From Flavobacteriales bacterium (lineage in GTDB: Bacteria > Bacteroidota > Bacteroidia > Flavobacteriales > Flavobacteriaceae): 64,000 bases of DNA. The stretch covers positions 30,752 through 94,751 of the forward strand of contig JAFLBS010000012.1 of NCBI GenBank assembly GCA_017303755.1. Reading direction: 5' to 3'. The notes under the pieces are model-generated. The model saw only the letters and a program-made list of their open reading frames with translations, had not been told where the DNA came from and made no database searches. Positions within the stretch are counted from its first letter, which is position 1. Every line of letters starts with the position of its first letter. The position numbers were made by a program, and so were the translations under genes. Positions 17,077 to 26,574 of the stretch are shown one piece after another.

Positions 17077-18482
17077 TAAAAAAATTCATCCTTAATCAAA
17101 TTAAAGCGAGTTCTCCAACTGCCAAACAAGTTGTGGAAACGATATGGGGCAAAGACCATACCCTTAAAGCAGAGTTCGGAAAGGCTACCAATTTGATCTC
17201 AACTGCTAATGATGGGTTCTGTATTGATGGAATACGTTTTTTGTCATTAGTACAAAGTAGGTCAAATTATTTAGTCGTAGCCCCATCTGGAAAAGGTAAA
17301 AGTCAGGTCTCAGTATTCCCATTCATATTGAACGCCAAAAGCAAACACTCCCTTATTGTTAATGACCCAAGTGGTGAGTTAAGTGCTACTATACCATTTC
17401 TGGAATCAGTCGGTTATAAATGTCATATCCTAGATTTCGGAAAGAAAACTGGTGTGTATTTCAATCCTCTCGATGGATGTGTAAATCATAATCTTACTCA
17501 AATGAGAAAAGTTGCTAAAACATTGCTGACTGCCACCACCAAAGAAACTGAAGATTTTTTTAGCATATCAGCAGAAGACTGTTTGGTGTTGTTCATTCAG
17601 TTGCTCATGGAATCAGAACCTATGCAGTTTAGAAATCTAGCCAATGTATATAGACTTATTCTTGAGTACCAAGCCAGCCCACATCTGATTGAAAACCTTG
17701 TAGCAAATAAAGGTTCTGAAGAGGTATTCAGAAAATTTAGAGCCTTGGCAGGAGCTTCTGAGAACACCCGAAAATCAATTGTAGCAAGTGCCTTAACTGC
17801 TTTGTCCTTTATTGGAGAAGACCCAACCCTGTGTGATATTACCTCTCGAACCACTATCCGTTTTGAGGATTTTAGAACACGACCAAGTGCCTTGTTTGTT
17901 CATGTGCCTGTGGGTGATGTACGATATTATGCTCCAATGGTTTCGCTGTTTTTTCAAGAGTTCTACCGTTTTGCTTTTTCGTATCTACCAAGTGATAGAG
18001 AACTCGATATTATGATGGTACTTGACGAGTTCGACACCCTAACTGCCATTCAGGGATACTCTGAAATTATTTCCAATGCGAGAAAATTTAAAATCCCACA
18101 GCAACTCATTTTACAATCTGAAGCTCTACTGAGTAAGTATGGCGATAAGGCAAAAAATATTTTAAACAATTGTAACGTCAAATGTTATTATGGAGGTTTG
18201 GGTCAGGAAGCCTACGATTTGGAAAGAGTCTTAGGGAGTTTTGAGTACAAGGATGATAAATCGGGAGGCATTAGACAACGACCTCTGATGACTGCCTCTG
18301 AAATCCGTGAGATGAAGGATGAAGTACTAGTTATCCCATCGGGAGAAAAACCATTAAAAATTCCCATCACTCCTGCCTACAAACAGAAACTACTGGTAAC
18401 AAAACTATGTACTCGACCAAAAAGTAAACCACATCCTGTGCAGTACAACGTCAGTTATTTAGACCTTTCCATTTACAGATAA
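17073..18482 (+). CDS. Type IV coupling protein (TraG/VirD4-like ATPase)
   Basis: 469 residues; no N-terminal membrane helices. Walker A APSGKGKSQVSVFP (about 69-82), NDPSGELS shortly after, Walker B MMVLDEFDTLT (about 312-322), and a late LQSEALLSKYG sensor. Coupling proteins recognise the relaxase-DNA complex and feed it to the conjugation channel. The lack of its own membrane helices fits with the preceding 54-aa membrane protein acting as anchor. Downstream lie a MobC-like protein and a relaxase. This is the intact counterpart of the interrupted ATPase at 2263-3606, although the two are different subfamilies. Confidence 0.85.
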   Translation: MIKKFILNQIKASSPTAKQVVETIWGKDHTLKAEFGKATNLISTANDGFCIDGIRFLSLVQSRSNYLVVAPSGKGKSQVSVFPFILNAKSKHSLIVNDPSGELSATIPFLESVGYKCHILDFGKKTGVYFNPLDGCVNHNLTQMRKVAKTLLTATTKETEDFFSISAEDCLVLFIQLLMESEPMQFRNLANVYRLILEYQASPHLIENLVANKGSEEVFRKFRALAGASENTRKSIVASALTALSFIGEDPTLCDITSRTTIRFEDFRTRPSALFVHVPVGDVRYYAPMVSLFFQEFYRFAFSYLPSDRELDIMMVLDEFDTLTAIQGYSEIISNARKFKIPQQLILQSEALLSKYGDKAKNILNNCNVKCYYGGLGQEAYDLERVLGSFEYKDDKSGGIRQRPLMTASEIREMKDEVLVIPSGEKPLKIPITPAYKQKLLVTKLCTRPKSKPHPVQYNVSYLDLSIYR

Positions 18483-18517
18483 GAACCATTTTCAAGAACC
18501 GTATAACCTTTAGTACA

Positions 18518-18832
18518 ATGAAACTGATAACAATAGCATTAGAAGAGCGATTTGAGAAAATCGGTGACCAGTCGCAAACTACAGACCCAATTATCGTTGC
18601 CAAGTTTTTTAATCCCTGTGGTTCTGCTACATGGTATGCTACTGAGTACGATAAAGAAAATAAAATTTGTTTTGGTTATGTTACAGGAATGGCTTTTGAC
18701 GAATGGGGAACATTTTCAATTGAAGAGTTGGAGTCTATTAAACTACCATTTGGATTGGGCATTGAACGGGATATTTATTTTAAAGAAACCCGCTTTAAAG
18801 AAATAATAAAAGAACAAGACTTGGAACGCTAA
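18518..18832 (+). CDS. DUF2958-like protein
   Basis: 104 residues matching the pattern of small plasmid proteins of the DUF2958 type: VAKFFNPCGSATWYATEYD, then FGYVTGMAFDEWGTFSIEELES and FGLGIERDIYF. Members are widespread on conjugative elements, often near antirestriction or transfer genes, function unknown. It follows the coupling protein by 35 bp. Its C-terminal DLER-stop recurs at the end of the next gene. Confidence 0.75.
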   Translation: MKLITIALEERFEKIGDQSQTTDPIIVAKFFNPCGSATWYATEYDKENKICFGYVTGMAFDEWGTFSIEELESIKLPFGLGIERDIYFKETRFKEIIKEQDLER

Positions 18833-18863
18833 ACACTATTGCATCATTTTAAAATAACTAAAC

Positions 18864-19508
18864 ATGGGAACACGAAATTTAACTATGGTCATTCAAGACC
18901 AACAGACTAAAGTAGCCCAATATGGACAATGGGATGGCTATCCCGAAGGTCAAGGACTTACCATTCTTTCTTTTTTAGAGGAGAAAACCAATATTGAAAA
19001 ACTTAAACAAATACTTCCTAAAGTACGCTTTGAGAATAAACAGGACATGAAGCAGAAATCCGAGTTTTTTAAATCAATGGGTGCGGAAGATGGGTGGATG
19101 AATATGGAACAGGCTGATCAATTCCACAAGCGATATCCACTTCTTACCCGTAATCTGGGAGGAGAAATTTTAAGTAAGATGTTAGAGTATGCAAACCAAA
19201 AAGAAATTGTACTGGTTAATTCTGAGGATTTTGCCTTGGATAGTTTGTTCTGTGAATGGGCGTATGTAGTGGACTTGGATAAAAATACGCTAGAAGTGTA
19301 CAAGGGATTTAATCAATCTGCGATTACTCCCAAAGATAGATTTTATAATCTCTACGATAAAAAGAATCGCTACAAGCCTATTAAGATTGTCAAAAGTTTC
19401 TCTTTGGATAAACTTCCTGATGCAGAGAAATTCATTTCTGAATGTAATAAACAGCATCAAAGAGATAAGACACTATCTAAATCCCAAGATAATGATTTAG
19501 AACGCTAA
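18864..19508 (+). CDS. Conserved element protein of unknown function (214 aa)
   Basis: Starts MGTRNLTMVIQDQQTKVAQYGQWDGYPEGQG, a pattern I know from phage and plasmid proteins without a defined role. Soluble; mixed alpha/beta; Lys-rich C-terminus ending DNDLER like the preceding gene. The stop codon overlaps the start of the MobC-like gene by one base, so translational coupling with the mobilization genes is likely. Confidence 0.6.
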   Translation: MGTRNLTMVIQDQQTKVAQYGQWDGYPEGQGLTILSFLEEKTNIEKLKQILPKVRFENKQDMKQKSEFFKSMGAEDGWMNMEQADQFHKRYPLLTRNLGGEILSKMLEYANQKEIVLVNSEDFALDSLFCEWAYVVDLDKNTLEVYKGFNQSAITPKDRFYNLYDKKNRYKPIKIVKSFSLDKLPDAEKFISECNKQHQRDKTLSKSQDNDLER

Positions 19509-19957
19509 TGGCTCACGACTTCCCCTATAAAAGCCTTCATGAATATCTGGATAGTATTTTCAAAGGTGTAACACCTAGTGAAAATGATATCATCCAAGCT
19601 AAAAAGTCCTATTGGAAAGCTTACAATACCCGACTCAAACAACATCAAAGAAAAAAGCGAAAAGAGATAACTATTGCTTTAGATAAAAAAGAATGGGAAG
19701 CGCTTTTGCAAAGACGAAGTACAAATCAATCTATACACGACTATATTAAAGAATGGCTTACTCATCATATAAGTAACAGCCCAATAGTAACAAATACCAT
19801 CGTACAAGATACAAGCCAAATTGAACAACAACTTTTTGTTGTATGTGATTATTTGGAAGGTTTAGTATATCAAAGACGGCATATTGATAACAACAGTATC
19901 GCAACACTTGAACAACTGCTGTATAAGTTGCAAAAATTATTAGAAGATAAATTTTAA
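19508..19957 (+). CDS. MobC-like mobilization accessory protein
   Basis: 149 residues. The basic N-terminus is followed by a ribbon-helix-helix-like segment (KEITIALDKKEWEALLQRR, then HDYIKEWLTHHI) and a helical C-terminus. Such proteins bind oriT and help the relaxase form the relaxosome; the family has low sequence conservation, so the call leans on position directly before the relaxase (4 bp gap). Confidence 0.65.
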   Translation: MAHDFPYKSLHEYLDSIFKGVTPSENDIIQAKKSYWKAYNTRLKQHQRKKRKEITIALDKKEWEALLQRRSTNQSIHDYIKEWLTHHISNSPIVTNTIVQDTSQIEQQLFVVCDYLEGLVYQRRHIDNNSIATLEQLLYKLQKLLEDKF

Positions 19958-19961
19958 AAAA

Positions 19962-20819
19962 ATGATAATCAAAAGTAAATCATATAAGAACATTCGAAGT
20001 TTTACTACGGTACTTGGTTATATCTTTCGTGAGAATGAGAAAGACCAGTCTTTTATGCTCACTAAATTTATCAAAGGCAAAGATCTTTCAACTGAGGAGT
20101 TGCATCAGCAGTTTCTAACCAATGAAGCACTCAGAATAAACAGGCGAAAAAATAATGTCGTTCTGTATATGGATATACTCTCGTTTCATCCCGAGGATGC
20201 AAAGCGACTGGGCAACGAAAAACTGTATCAGATAACTTTAAAGTATTTATCACTAAGAGCTCCAAAGTCACTAGCCGTTGCTACTGTCCATCGTAATGAG
20301 AAGAACCATACTCATCTTCACGTTTGTTTCTCGGGAATCGAGTATAAATCAGGAAAGTCCATTCGGATTTCAAAGGATGACTTCAAGCAAAAAGTAAAAC
20401 TTCCGATGGAGAAATTCCAACAGGATGTTTTCCCTGAGTTAACACTCTCTAAAATACGACATGAAAAATCATTTTCAATAAATAAAGAACTCAAAAAGGA
20501 TAATGAAAAGATACTTGAGGCTAAAGGCGAGCTATCAGAAAAACAACAACTTCTGAAGATACTCGAAGAGATTTTCAAAACAGCAAAATCAGAGCAAGAC
20601 TTTTATCAAAAGTTAGAGGAAAAAGGAGTAAAACTTTATACAAGAAATGAAAAAATTACTGGGATACAAGGCAAACGAAAATTCAGATTTAAGGTGCTTG
20701 GGTACACTTCTGAAATCTTACAATCGCTAGAACAAAATCTAACGCTTCATAGACGATTAGAACTGCTCCAAAAAGTAAAAGAAAATGAGCAACAACGAAA
20801 CCAAAATTCCAAATTTTAA
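19962..20819 (+). CDS. Relaxase / mobilization nuclease
   Basis: 285 residues. The relaxase fold is shown by the catalytic His triad HRNEKNHTHLHVCFSG (about 109-124) and by the SKSYKNIRSFTTVLGYI N-terminus in place of a nucleophilic Tyr region. It cleaves one strand at oriT and pilots it to the recipient. The C-terminal part is helical. It follows a MobC-like gene; a 9-bp inverted repeat that may belong to oriT lies 30 bp downstream. Relaxase of the MOBP/MOBB-like group in Bacteroidota is likely, but the exact family cannot be fixed. Confidence 0.8.
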   Translation: MIIKSKSYKNIRSFTTVLGYIFRENEKDQSFMLTKFIKGKDLSTEELHQQFLTNEALRINRRKNNVVLYMDILSFHPEDAKRLGNEKLYQITLKYLSLRAPKSLAVATVHRNEKNHTHLHVCFSGIEYKSGKSIRISKDDFKQKVKLPMEKFQQDVFPELTLSKIRHEKSFSINKELKKDNEKILEAKGELSEKQQLLKILEEIFKTAKSEQDFYQKLEEKGVKLYTRNEKITGIQGKRKFRFKVLGYTSEILQSLEQNLTLHRRLELLQKVKENEQQRNQNSKF

Positions 20820-20849
20820 GATGATTAGCACAAGGACGAGCTAAGGGTT

Positions 20850-20870
20850 TTTAGGGAAGTATTCCCTAAA
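20850..20870. other. Perfect inverted repeat, possible oriT part
   Basis: TTTAGGGAA-GTA-TTCCCTAAA, 9-bp arms with a 3-nt spacer, immediately after the relaxase gene. Inverted repeats beside nic sites are typical of oriT, and relaxase genes often lie next to oriT. Without a known nic sequence this is an inference. Confidence 0.45.
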
Positions 20871-21313
20871 CAGGTTACATTTGCAAGGTCGTTCAGACCG
20901 TCATAATGCAATCCTGCACACAGTAGTCGAAGTGAGAGAATTTATTGTTCAACCAATGGAAATTGAGGTTTGAAAAAATGTTTTTCCATTCTATTTTTTG
21001 GATGCACTATCAAAAAAATGTTGATTTTTTCTTCTCCTTGTTTTGGTTTTTTGGAGGTTTCAAAACGGCATTTTTCAAGCCGAAAAATAATCCCGAAAAA
21101 CCTCCGTAACCCCTTCAAATACAAGAGGTTTCACTCGGAAGTATGGAAAGGTTTGCTTAGTATTGCATGACACTGAAAGCCAGTGTTTTAGATTGAGAAA
21201 TAACCTTAAAATAACAGTAAAATGCTTGGATTTGACACAAAAAATGTGCATTGCATAGCCTCGAGCGAAAAGCCAAAAAAAACCGATTTACCAACCCTTA
21301 AAAATGGGCGATT
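20871..21313. other. Non-coding stretch between relaxase and primase genes
   Basis: No gene is supported. It contains further small inverted repeats (GGTC-GTTCA-GACC near 20896; ACACTG-AAAGC-CAGTGT near 21169) and T-rich tracts. A plausible place for the transfer origin and/or the replication origin of the element. Confidence 0.4.
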
Positions 21314-21877
21314 ATGAAAGATTTACACAGTTTGTACTTATCCTTTGAAACGGGCATCCGCTCTTCAAAAGCAGTTGACCCTAAACGCTACTTGGAAAGC
21401 ATCGGACTAAATTATACCGAGCTTCGTATCGGTTTTAATTCAGGTCAGTTTCATCACAGACAACCTCAAGAGTTCAAAGACCATTTTGAATCCTTGGGGA
21501 TGCTAACCAAAAGTGAAGCAGGAGTTAATCAAGAAGGACTCATGGCGTACACCGTTTTTGGACGCTACGGAGTTATTTTTCCGCTGATGGACAAACACAA
21601 TCAAGTGGTAAATTATTTTGCTATACGATTTAAGATGGCGTCTCCAATTGAAGAGTATCTCAATGATAAAGGATTGTATCCATCTTATCCTCACCCGAGT
21701 ACCAAAACACTATATATAGTACCAACGGTTCTTGATGGAGCAAGTCTTTTGCAAAGCAAAGCCTTGGAGAATAAAGAAGCGGTTTTGGCACTGCATGATG
21801 GAAAATTTCTTGACCAACATAGAGAAGCTATAAGTCAGTTGGAACATTTAGAACAAATCATCATTATAAAACGCTAA
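21314..21877 (+). CDS. Primase-like protein, N-terminal part ending inside the Toprim fold
   Basis: 187 residues resembling the DnaG-type primases of Bacteroidota elements, without the CHC2 zinc finger. It shows the catalytic-core region (YTVFGRYGVIFPLMDKHNQVV) and the first Toprim strands up to LEQIIIIKR-stop. In intact homologues this strand leads into the DxD of Toprim (as in FFFDGDxAG); here the frame stops at TAA just before it. The following gene, 5 bp on and in another frame, begins with the end of the Toprim domain. Three unrelated genes in this operon end with the same ACGCTAA, so the stop may be the normal end of a split protein and not an error. Confidence 0.65.
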   Translation: MKDLHSLYLSFETGIRSSKAVDPKRYLESIGLNYTELRIGFNSGQFHHRQPQEFKDHFESLGMLTKSEAGVNQEGLMAYTVFGRYGVIFPLMDKHNQVVNYFAIRFKMASPIEEYLNDKGLYPSYPHPSTKTLYIVPTVLDGASLLQSKALENKEAVLALHDGKFLDQHREAISQLEHLEQIIIIKR

Positions 21878-21882
21878 TCAAA

Positions 21883-23556
21883 ATGGAAATACTACAACAA
21901 GAAATTCAAAAGCTACATTCAAAAGTTCACATTAGTGTGGTTTCACTTCCCGATGGAGATACCATAAATGAGACTTGGCTGAAGTATGGAACTGAGGGAG
22001 TGGCTGAACTAATTAAAAGTAGTTCGCCTGTCGAACCACCAAAAGAGAAACTTAATATTATCAATGCGTATAAAATTTCTTTTGAAGGCGAAGCAGGAAC
22101 ATACTATGTGATTGGTAAGCTATCAATGGAAATGCAAAATTTAAAAGTGGCTTTGCAAATTGTGGAGCGAACAACTCAAAGAAAGCACCGACTAAAAATT
22201 GACCTTTTTGAATTTTCCCACGTTCAATTCCAATGCAAGGAGTTATCGGAAAAACAAAACTTGGATTATAATACTCTTGAAACGGATTTAATTCGCTTAA
22301 CGGACTTACTCGAAGTCTATCGTGAGGAATTGTTTGAAAAAGAAATTAATCCTATTGCCGAGCAATATTCTGCAAAAGAATTAACTCCCAAGGCATCGCA
22401 GAAGGCAATGGAATTTTTATCCAAACCAAACCTTATAAAAAATATTGATGCTTTGCTTGAGCAAAGCGGAATTATTGGAGAAGAAGACAACCGCATGATG
22501 CTCTTTGTGATTGCCTCGGGATATAAAATGCCGTACTTATTACACGCACTGGTGCAAGGAACTTCGGGAGAAGGTAAAAGTCATCTTCTAAATTCCATCG
22601 CTGGGTGTATGCCACAGGAGGATGTCATGAACACTACCCGTATTACTAAAAAATCATTATACCATTATCAAGATAAGGAACTCACAAATAAATTGGTTTT
22701 AATCCAAGACTTCGATGGATTGGATGATGAGGCACAATTCGCTTTTAGAGAAATGCAATCGGCAAAGTTTTTAACCTCTTCAACCATAACCAAAGATCAA
22801 TTTGGAAACGTAAGAGGTAAACTCAAACAAGTCAATTGTCACTTCGCTAGTTTAACTGCTACCACCAAAGCGGAGGTATATTATGATAATATGTCTCGCT
22901 CAGTTGTAATTGGTGTAGATGAATCCATTGAACAAACACTTCGTATTGTTCAAGAGCAAAATAAAAAAATTGCAGGACTTATTGATTCTGAAAAAGAACA
23001 ACAAGCAAAGGAACTGCTTCGAAATTCCATTCGGGTTTTAAAATCGTATGTGGTTATAAATCCTTATGCCGATAAAATTATGCTCCCACTCGAAGCCAAG
23101 ATGCTTCGTAGACTCAACAGTCAATTTCAAAACTTCGTTTCACAAATCACTATCCTACATCAGTATCAACGTAAAACAGATAGTAAAGGAAGACTTATCG
23201 CTACGAAAGATGATATTGAACTTGCCGTTGATATTTTCTTTAGTGCCATCATGATAAAAGTCGATGAACTCGATGGTAGCACTCGTCAGTTTTTTGAAAA
23301 AATGAAACAGTATGTCAAAAAGCAACCCAAGGGAACAACCCACCGTTTTACCGCAAGAGAAATCCGTCAAGAGGTTAATATCAGCAAATCCACCAACTTT
23401 AAATATTTCAATTCTCTACTTGAATTGGAATATATACAAGCTGTGGAGGGTTCTCCAAATAGGGGTTTCAAGTACATGATTGTCCATTGGGACGATATTG
23501 AAAAAATACGAACTAAAATTCGGAGCGATTTAAAGGAGCAACTTGCGGGATTGTAA
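21883..23556 (+). CDS. Toprim remainder plus P-loop helicase/ATPase
   Basis: 557 residues. The first 50 residues (VHISVVSLPDGDTINETWLKYGTEG) match the end of a DnaG Toprim domain. The central part is an ATPase: Walker A LVQGTSGEGKSHLLNSIAG (about 223-241), Walker B LVLIQDFDGLDDEAQFAF, and a sensor region CHFASLTATT. The C-terminus has a winged-helix-like segment (FTAREIRQEVNISKSTNFKYFN). This looks like the replicative primase-helicase of the element. A frameshift or a designed split separates it from the upstream primase part. Confidence 0.7.
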   Translation: MEILQQEIQKLHSKVHISVVSLPDGDTINETWLKYGTEGVAELIKSSSPVEPPKEKLNIINAYKISFEGEAGTYYVIGKLSMEMQNLKVALQIVERTTQRKHRLKIDLFEFSHVQFQCKELSEKQNLDYNTLETDLIRLTDLLEVYREELFEKEINPIAEQYSAKELTPKASQKAMEFLSKPNLIKNIDALLEQSGIIGEEDNRMMLFVIASGYKMPYLLHALVQGTSGEGKSHLLNSIAGCMPQEDVMNTTRITKKSLYHYQDKELTNKLVLIQDFDGLDDEAQFAFREMQSAKFLTSSTITKDQFGNVRGKLKQVNCHFASLTATTKAEVYYDNMSRSVVIGVDESIEQTLRIVQEQNKKIAGLIDSEKEQQAKELLRNSIRVLKSYVVINPYADKIMLPLEAKMLRRLNSQFQNFVSQITILHQYQRKTDSKGRLIATKDDIELAVDIFFSAIMIKVDELDGSTRQFFEKMKQYVKKQPKGTTHRFTAREIRQEVNISKSTNFKYFNSLLELEYIQAVEGSPNRGFKYMIVHWDDIEKIRTKIRSDLKEQLAGL

Positions 23557-23596
23557 AACACCAAAAAAACGCCACAGCCCCCTAAAATCAAAGCAT

Positions 23597-23622
23597 ACGC
23601 CGTTGGTGTTCGGCGTTTTTGA
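23597..23622 (+). terminator. Rho-independent terminator
   Basis: Stem ACGCCG/CGGCGT around an 8-nt loop followed by TTTTT. It separates the primase-helicase gene from the recombinase pair. Confidence 0.75.
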
Positions 23623-23664
23623 TACTCCGCTTAAGGATAAAACAGTAAATTAAACTAGTATATA

Positions 23665-24588
23665 ATGATGAAAAAAACAATCCAAACCCCTGTCTACGAG
23701 TCGCTACTAAGCGACTTTGATAGTTTTATCAAGGTGCGTAATTACAAATTGGGCAGATCAAATATGCACAAAACTTCGGTGAGTGAGTTTTTGATTTGGC
23801 TCGAAGAGCATGGGGTTACCAAAATTAAAGAAGTAACAAGCAAAGAAGTGCTTGGATACTTTGAGCATTTAATTATTAGACCCAACCAAAGAAGAGAAGG
23901 AACACTGGCTGAGAAAACAATCAAATTGCATTTATATGCTATTGGTTTGTTTATGCAAAATCTTCTTGAGAATAAAATTATTGATAATGCTTTTTATATT
24001 CCATCGTACGGTGGTACGGGAGCTTCCAAAAGTCGGAACACGTTAAGTGTAGAAGAAATTAAACTCGTTTATGCTCATTGTGAAAATGATTTAGAGAGTG
24101 CTTTGCTCTCTGTAGCTTATGGCTGTGGACTTCGTAGAACGGAACTCGTACAACTGAATTTGCGTGATGTTCAGTTATCGGCTGGAGAACTTATTGTTCG
24201 TGAAGGGAAAGGTTCAAAGCGTAGAGTTGTCCCAATGAGTGACTCGGTTGTGGAATCCATTAGAAAATATGTTCATAGCGAACGTCACGAAAGATTAATG
24301 AAAGGCAACCATATCGAAGATGCTTTTTTTATCAATCCAAAAGGCAAACGAATGACGGGAGAATATCTAAACGATACCCTTAAAAAAATGATTGAACAAA
24401 CAGGAAGCTATGAACTTGTTCAAAAAGAAATAACCCTGCATTGCCTTCGACATAGTATTGCCAATCATCTCGCTGAGAATAACGCAGGGATAGATTTTAT
24501 AAGACGCTTTTTAGGTCATGCGGAAATCAATACCGCTTACATCTACGCTATCAAAAACAAAAGACGCAAAATAATAACATCATTTTAA
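23665..24588 (+). CDS. Tyrosine recombinase (catalytically complete)
   Basis: 307 residues with SAM-like N-terminal DNA-binding domain and a C-terminal catalytic domain: Arg in YGCGLRRTELVQL, Lys in REGKGSKRR, HxxR in LHCLRHS, His in FLGHAE and the nucleophile Tyr in TAYIYAI. All five key positions are present. It most likely excises and integrates the element. The second recombinase follows after 9 bp, so both are made together. Confidence 0.9.
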   Translation: MMKKTIQTPVYESLLSDFDSFIKVRNYKLGRSNMHKTSVSEFLIWLEEHGVTKIKEVTSKEVLGYFEHLIIRPNQRREGTLAEKTIKLHLYAIGLFMQNLLENKIIDNAFYIPSYGGTGASKSRNTLSVEEIKLVYAHCENDLESALLSVAYGCGLRRTELVQLNLRDVQLSAGELIVREGKGSKRRVVPMSDSVVESIRKYVHSERHERLMKGNHIEDAFFINPKGKRMTGEYLNDTLKKMIEQTGSYELVQKEITLHCLRHSIANHLAENNAGIDFIRRFLGHAEINTAYIYAIKNKRRKIITSF

Positions 24589-24597
24589 TAACAGGTT

Positions 24598-25470
24598 ATG
24601 AAAAAGCAAACCATCGAGCAGTTTCTATTACAGCAGTATTCATCTCAAACCGTTAAAACATATTTGTTTAATATCAATCATTTTCTAAAACTCAATCCAA
24701 AAGCCAAACGTTACAAGTATCAAAACATTGTAGGCTATATGCAAGAGATTAGTAAACAACAATCCAATCCGAAGTATCGAGTGGTTATTCTATCTGCAAT
24801 TAAAAAGTATTATGATTATTTGGTTATCACGGGTTACAGAAATGACCATCCGTGCAAACTTTTAAATATCAAAGTCAAACACAATGAGCCAATTCAGGTG
24901 CAGGATTTATTTTCTAGTGAAGAATTACTCTTGCTTCTCAAAAGAGAAAACCGCTATCAGTATATTGATACCCGAAACGCTGTGGTGCTGTCGCTTCTTA
25001 TTTATCAAGGGTTAACAAGTGAAGAGATTATTAGTCTTAAAGTAAGGGATATTGATTTGGATAACGGAACGGTGTATGTAAAATCTTCTACCAATCTCAA
25101 TCGTAGAACTCTTGAACTGGTAAACAGACAAATGATAGTGTTTTCAAAGTATATCAATGAGGCAAGACCTAAACTTTTACGATGGGATTCTGATAAACTT
25201 GTCTTAAGTAAACTCGGCAAACCAATAGCCGATGTAAGCAGTATCAAGTCGATAGTTGAACCTCTCAAGGATTTATTCCCTGATAAAAAGTTGTGTCCGC
25301 AAACTATTCGCATGAGTGTCATCTGCAATTGGCTTAATGAAAAAAAATATCCGCTAGAACACGTTCAGGAATTGGCTGGACATAAGTGGCCGAGTACGAC
25401 TGAAAAATACATAAAAGCCAATAGTGAACAACAAAGGGAATTGATAAACCGATTTTTTCCTACTTTATAA
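24598..25470 (+). CDS. Tyrosine recombinase homologue with degenerate active site
   Basis: 290 residues with the same two-domain layout, but the first catalytic Arg is replaced (YQGLTSEEI where GLRxxE is expected) and the HxxR His is Gln (PQTIRMS). The later GHKW and the Tyr in TTEKYIKA are kept. It may be an accessory subunit that directs the active partner, as in tandem recombinase pairs, or binds DNA without cutting. Start at the ATG 9 bp after the first recombinase stop. Confidence 0.8.
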   Translation: MKKQTIEQFLLQQYSSQTVKTYLFNINHFLKLNPKAKRYKYQNIVGYMQEISKQQSNPKYRVVILSAIKKYYDYLVITGYRNDHPCKLLNIKVKHNEPIQVQDLFSSEELLLLLKRENRYQYIDTRNAVVLSLLIYQGLTSEEIISLKVRDIDLDNGTVYVKSSTNLNRRTLELVNRQMIVFSKYINEARPKLLRWDSDKLVLSKLGKPIADVSSIKSIVEPLKDLFPDKKLCPQTIRMSVICNWLNEKKYPLEHVQELAGHKWPSTTEKYIKANSEQQRELINRFFPTL

Positions 25471-25501
25471 TTTACTACTTTTGACGAATTAATTCAATCT
25501 A

Positions 25502-26545
25502 ATGAGAGAAATCGCAGATAAAATATTAGAAACAATCAAGGACTACAGAAATGATGATGGTCTTTTTTTGGATTCTGACCACATCCTAAACTGGGCAAAT
25601 CAATTTGGAGATGATGCCGAGTTTATGCTTAATGAAATCAGTCACATATTACCGCAAGTTTATATCTCTAAAGAAACAGCAAAAGAGTATATTGACCAAC
25701 ATATACAAGCATTAAAAAGAGAATTCGGTTATTCTAATATTACCGATTTGCTAATTAATTCGGAGTTCTTAGATATGCAGGAATCATATAAAAGCCAACC
25801 AGCTATTTTAAATATTCTTGAAAGTTTATTGAACGAAAAATACGGAGAATCTTATCTAAAATACAAAACATATCCAAAAGTTAACTTTGTGTATTTTGAT
25901 GATATTCTAGCTTCGGGTAGTACGATAGGAAACCATTTAGTAAAATGGTTAAATCTTGAAAATAATGACGGAATAAAAAACATTGATAATGTGCTCAATG
26001 GAAATTATAGATTATCAGTAAATTTGTTTTGTTGTCATACTTGGGGGCATTCTTTTCAAAAATATAGGTTGATAAAAACATTTGAAGATAAAATTGATAA
26101 AAGGATTTTATGGTTTTGGAATTTACAAATTCAGAATCATGCCAAGTGGAATAATCAATCATTGAATATTGCTTTTCCAACTGATGAACAACCAGCGAAT
26201 GTAAAATCTTATTTAGCAAATCTAACCGCTGAAAAATATGAAGATTACGCATACAGAAAGGTTGGAACTCCTGCTAATGAAGGCTTTTTTACATCGCCTG
26301 AAAGTAGAATTATTTATGAAAATATTTTACTCCAAAAAGGAATTTCAATAATTGAAATGATTAAAGGAGAAGTTAGACCAAACCTACGACCACTGGGGTT
26401 AATTAATCCTTCTTATAAGACTTTTGGACTTGGAACACATTTTTTTACTTGGCGTAATATTCCTAATAATAGTCCGTTAGTATTTTGGTGGGAAGTGCAA
26501 GGCCATGATTGGCAACCACTTTTTCCTGTTGCAAATCGTGGATAA
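25502..26545 (+). CDS. PRTase-like protein of conflict-system type (PRTase-CE-like)
   Basis: 347 residues. The central VNFVYFDDILASGSTIGNH (about 130-148) is a PRPP-loop motif (hydrophobic strand, two acidic residues, then a small-residue turn with Thr). The end FGLGTHFFTWRNIPNNSPLVF followed by WWE and WQPLFPV matches the C-terminus of phosphoribosyltransferase-like proteins described in predicted nucleotide-based conflict systems. The N-terminal 100 residues are helical. It is followed by a NADAR gene, an association that suggests a defence role on nucleobases or ADP-ribose. The family name is from memory of the motif, not a search. Confidence 0.75.
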   Translation: MREIADKILETIKDYRNDDGLFLDSDHILNWANQFGDDAEFMLNEISHILPQVYISKETAKEYIDQHIQALKREFGYSNITDLLINSEFLDMQESYKSQPAILNILESLLNEKYGESYLKYKTYPKVNFVYFDDILASGSTIGNHLVKWLNLENNDGIKNIDNVLNGNYRLSVNLFCCHTWGHSFQKYRLIKTFEDKIDKRILWFWNLQIQNHAKWNNQSLNIAFPTDEQPANVKSYLANLTAEKYEDYAYRKVGTPANEGFFTSPESRIIYENILLQKGISIIEMIKGEVRPNLRPLGLINPSYKTFGLGTHFFTWRNIPNNSPLVFWWEVQGHDWQPLFPVANRG

Positions 26546-26574
26546 TATTAAAAAATTGTTTTAATTTGTATATT

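Noticed and set aside
20870-21000. Possible UGA suppressor tRNA in the element
   Set aside because: Small stems are present but no T-arm and no 7-bp acceptor could be found here or in other gaps of the element.
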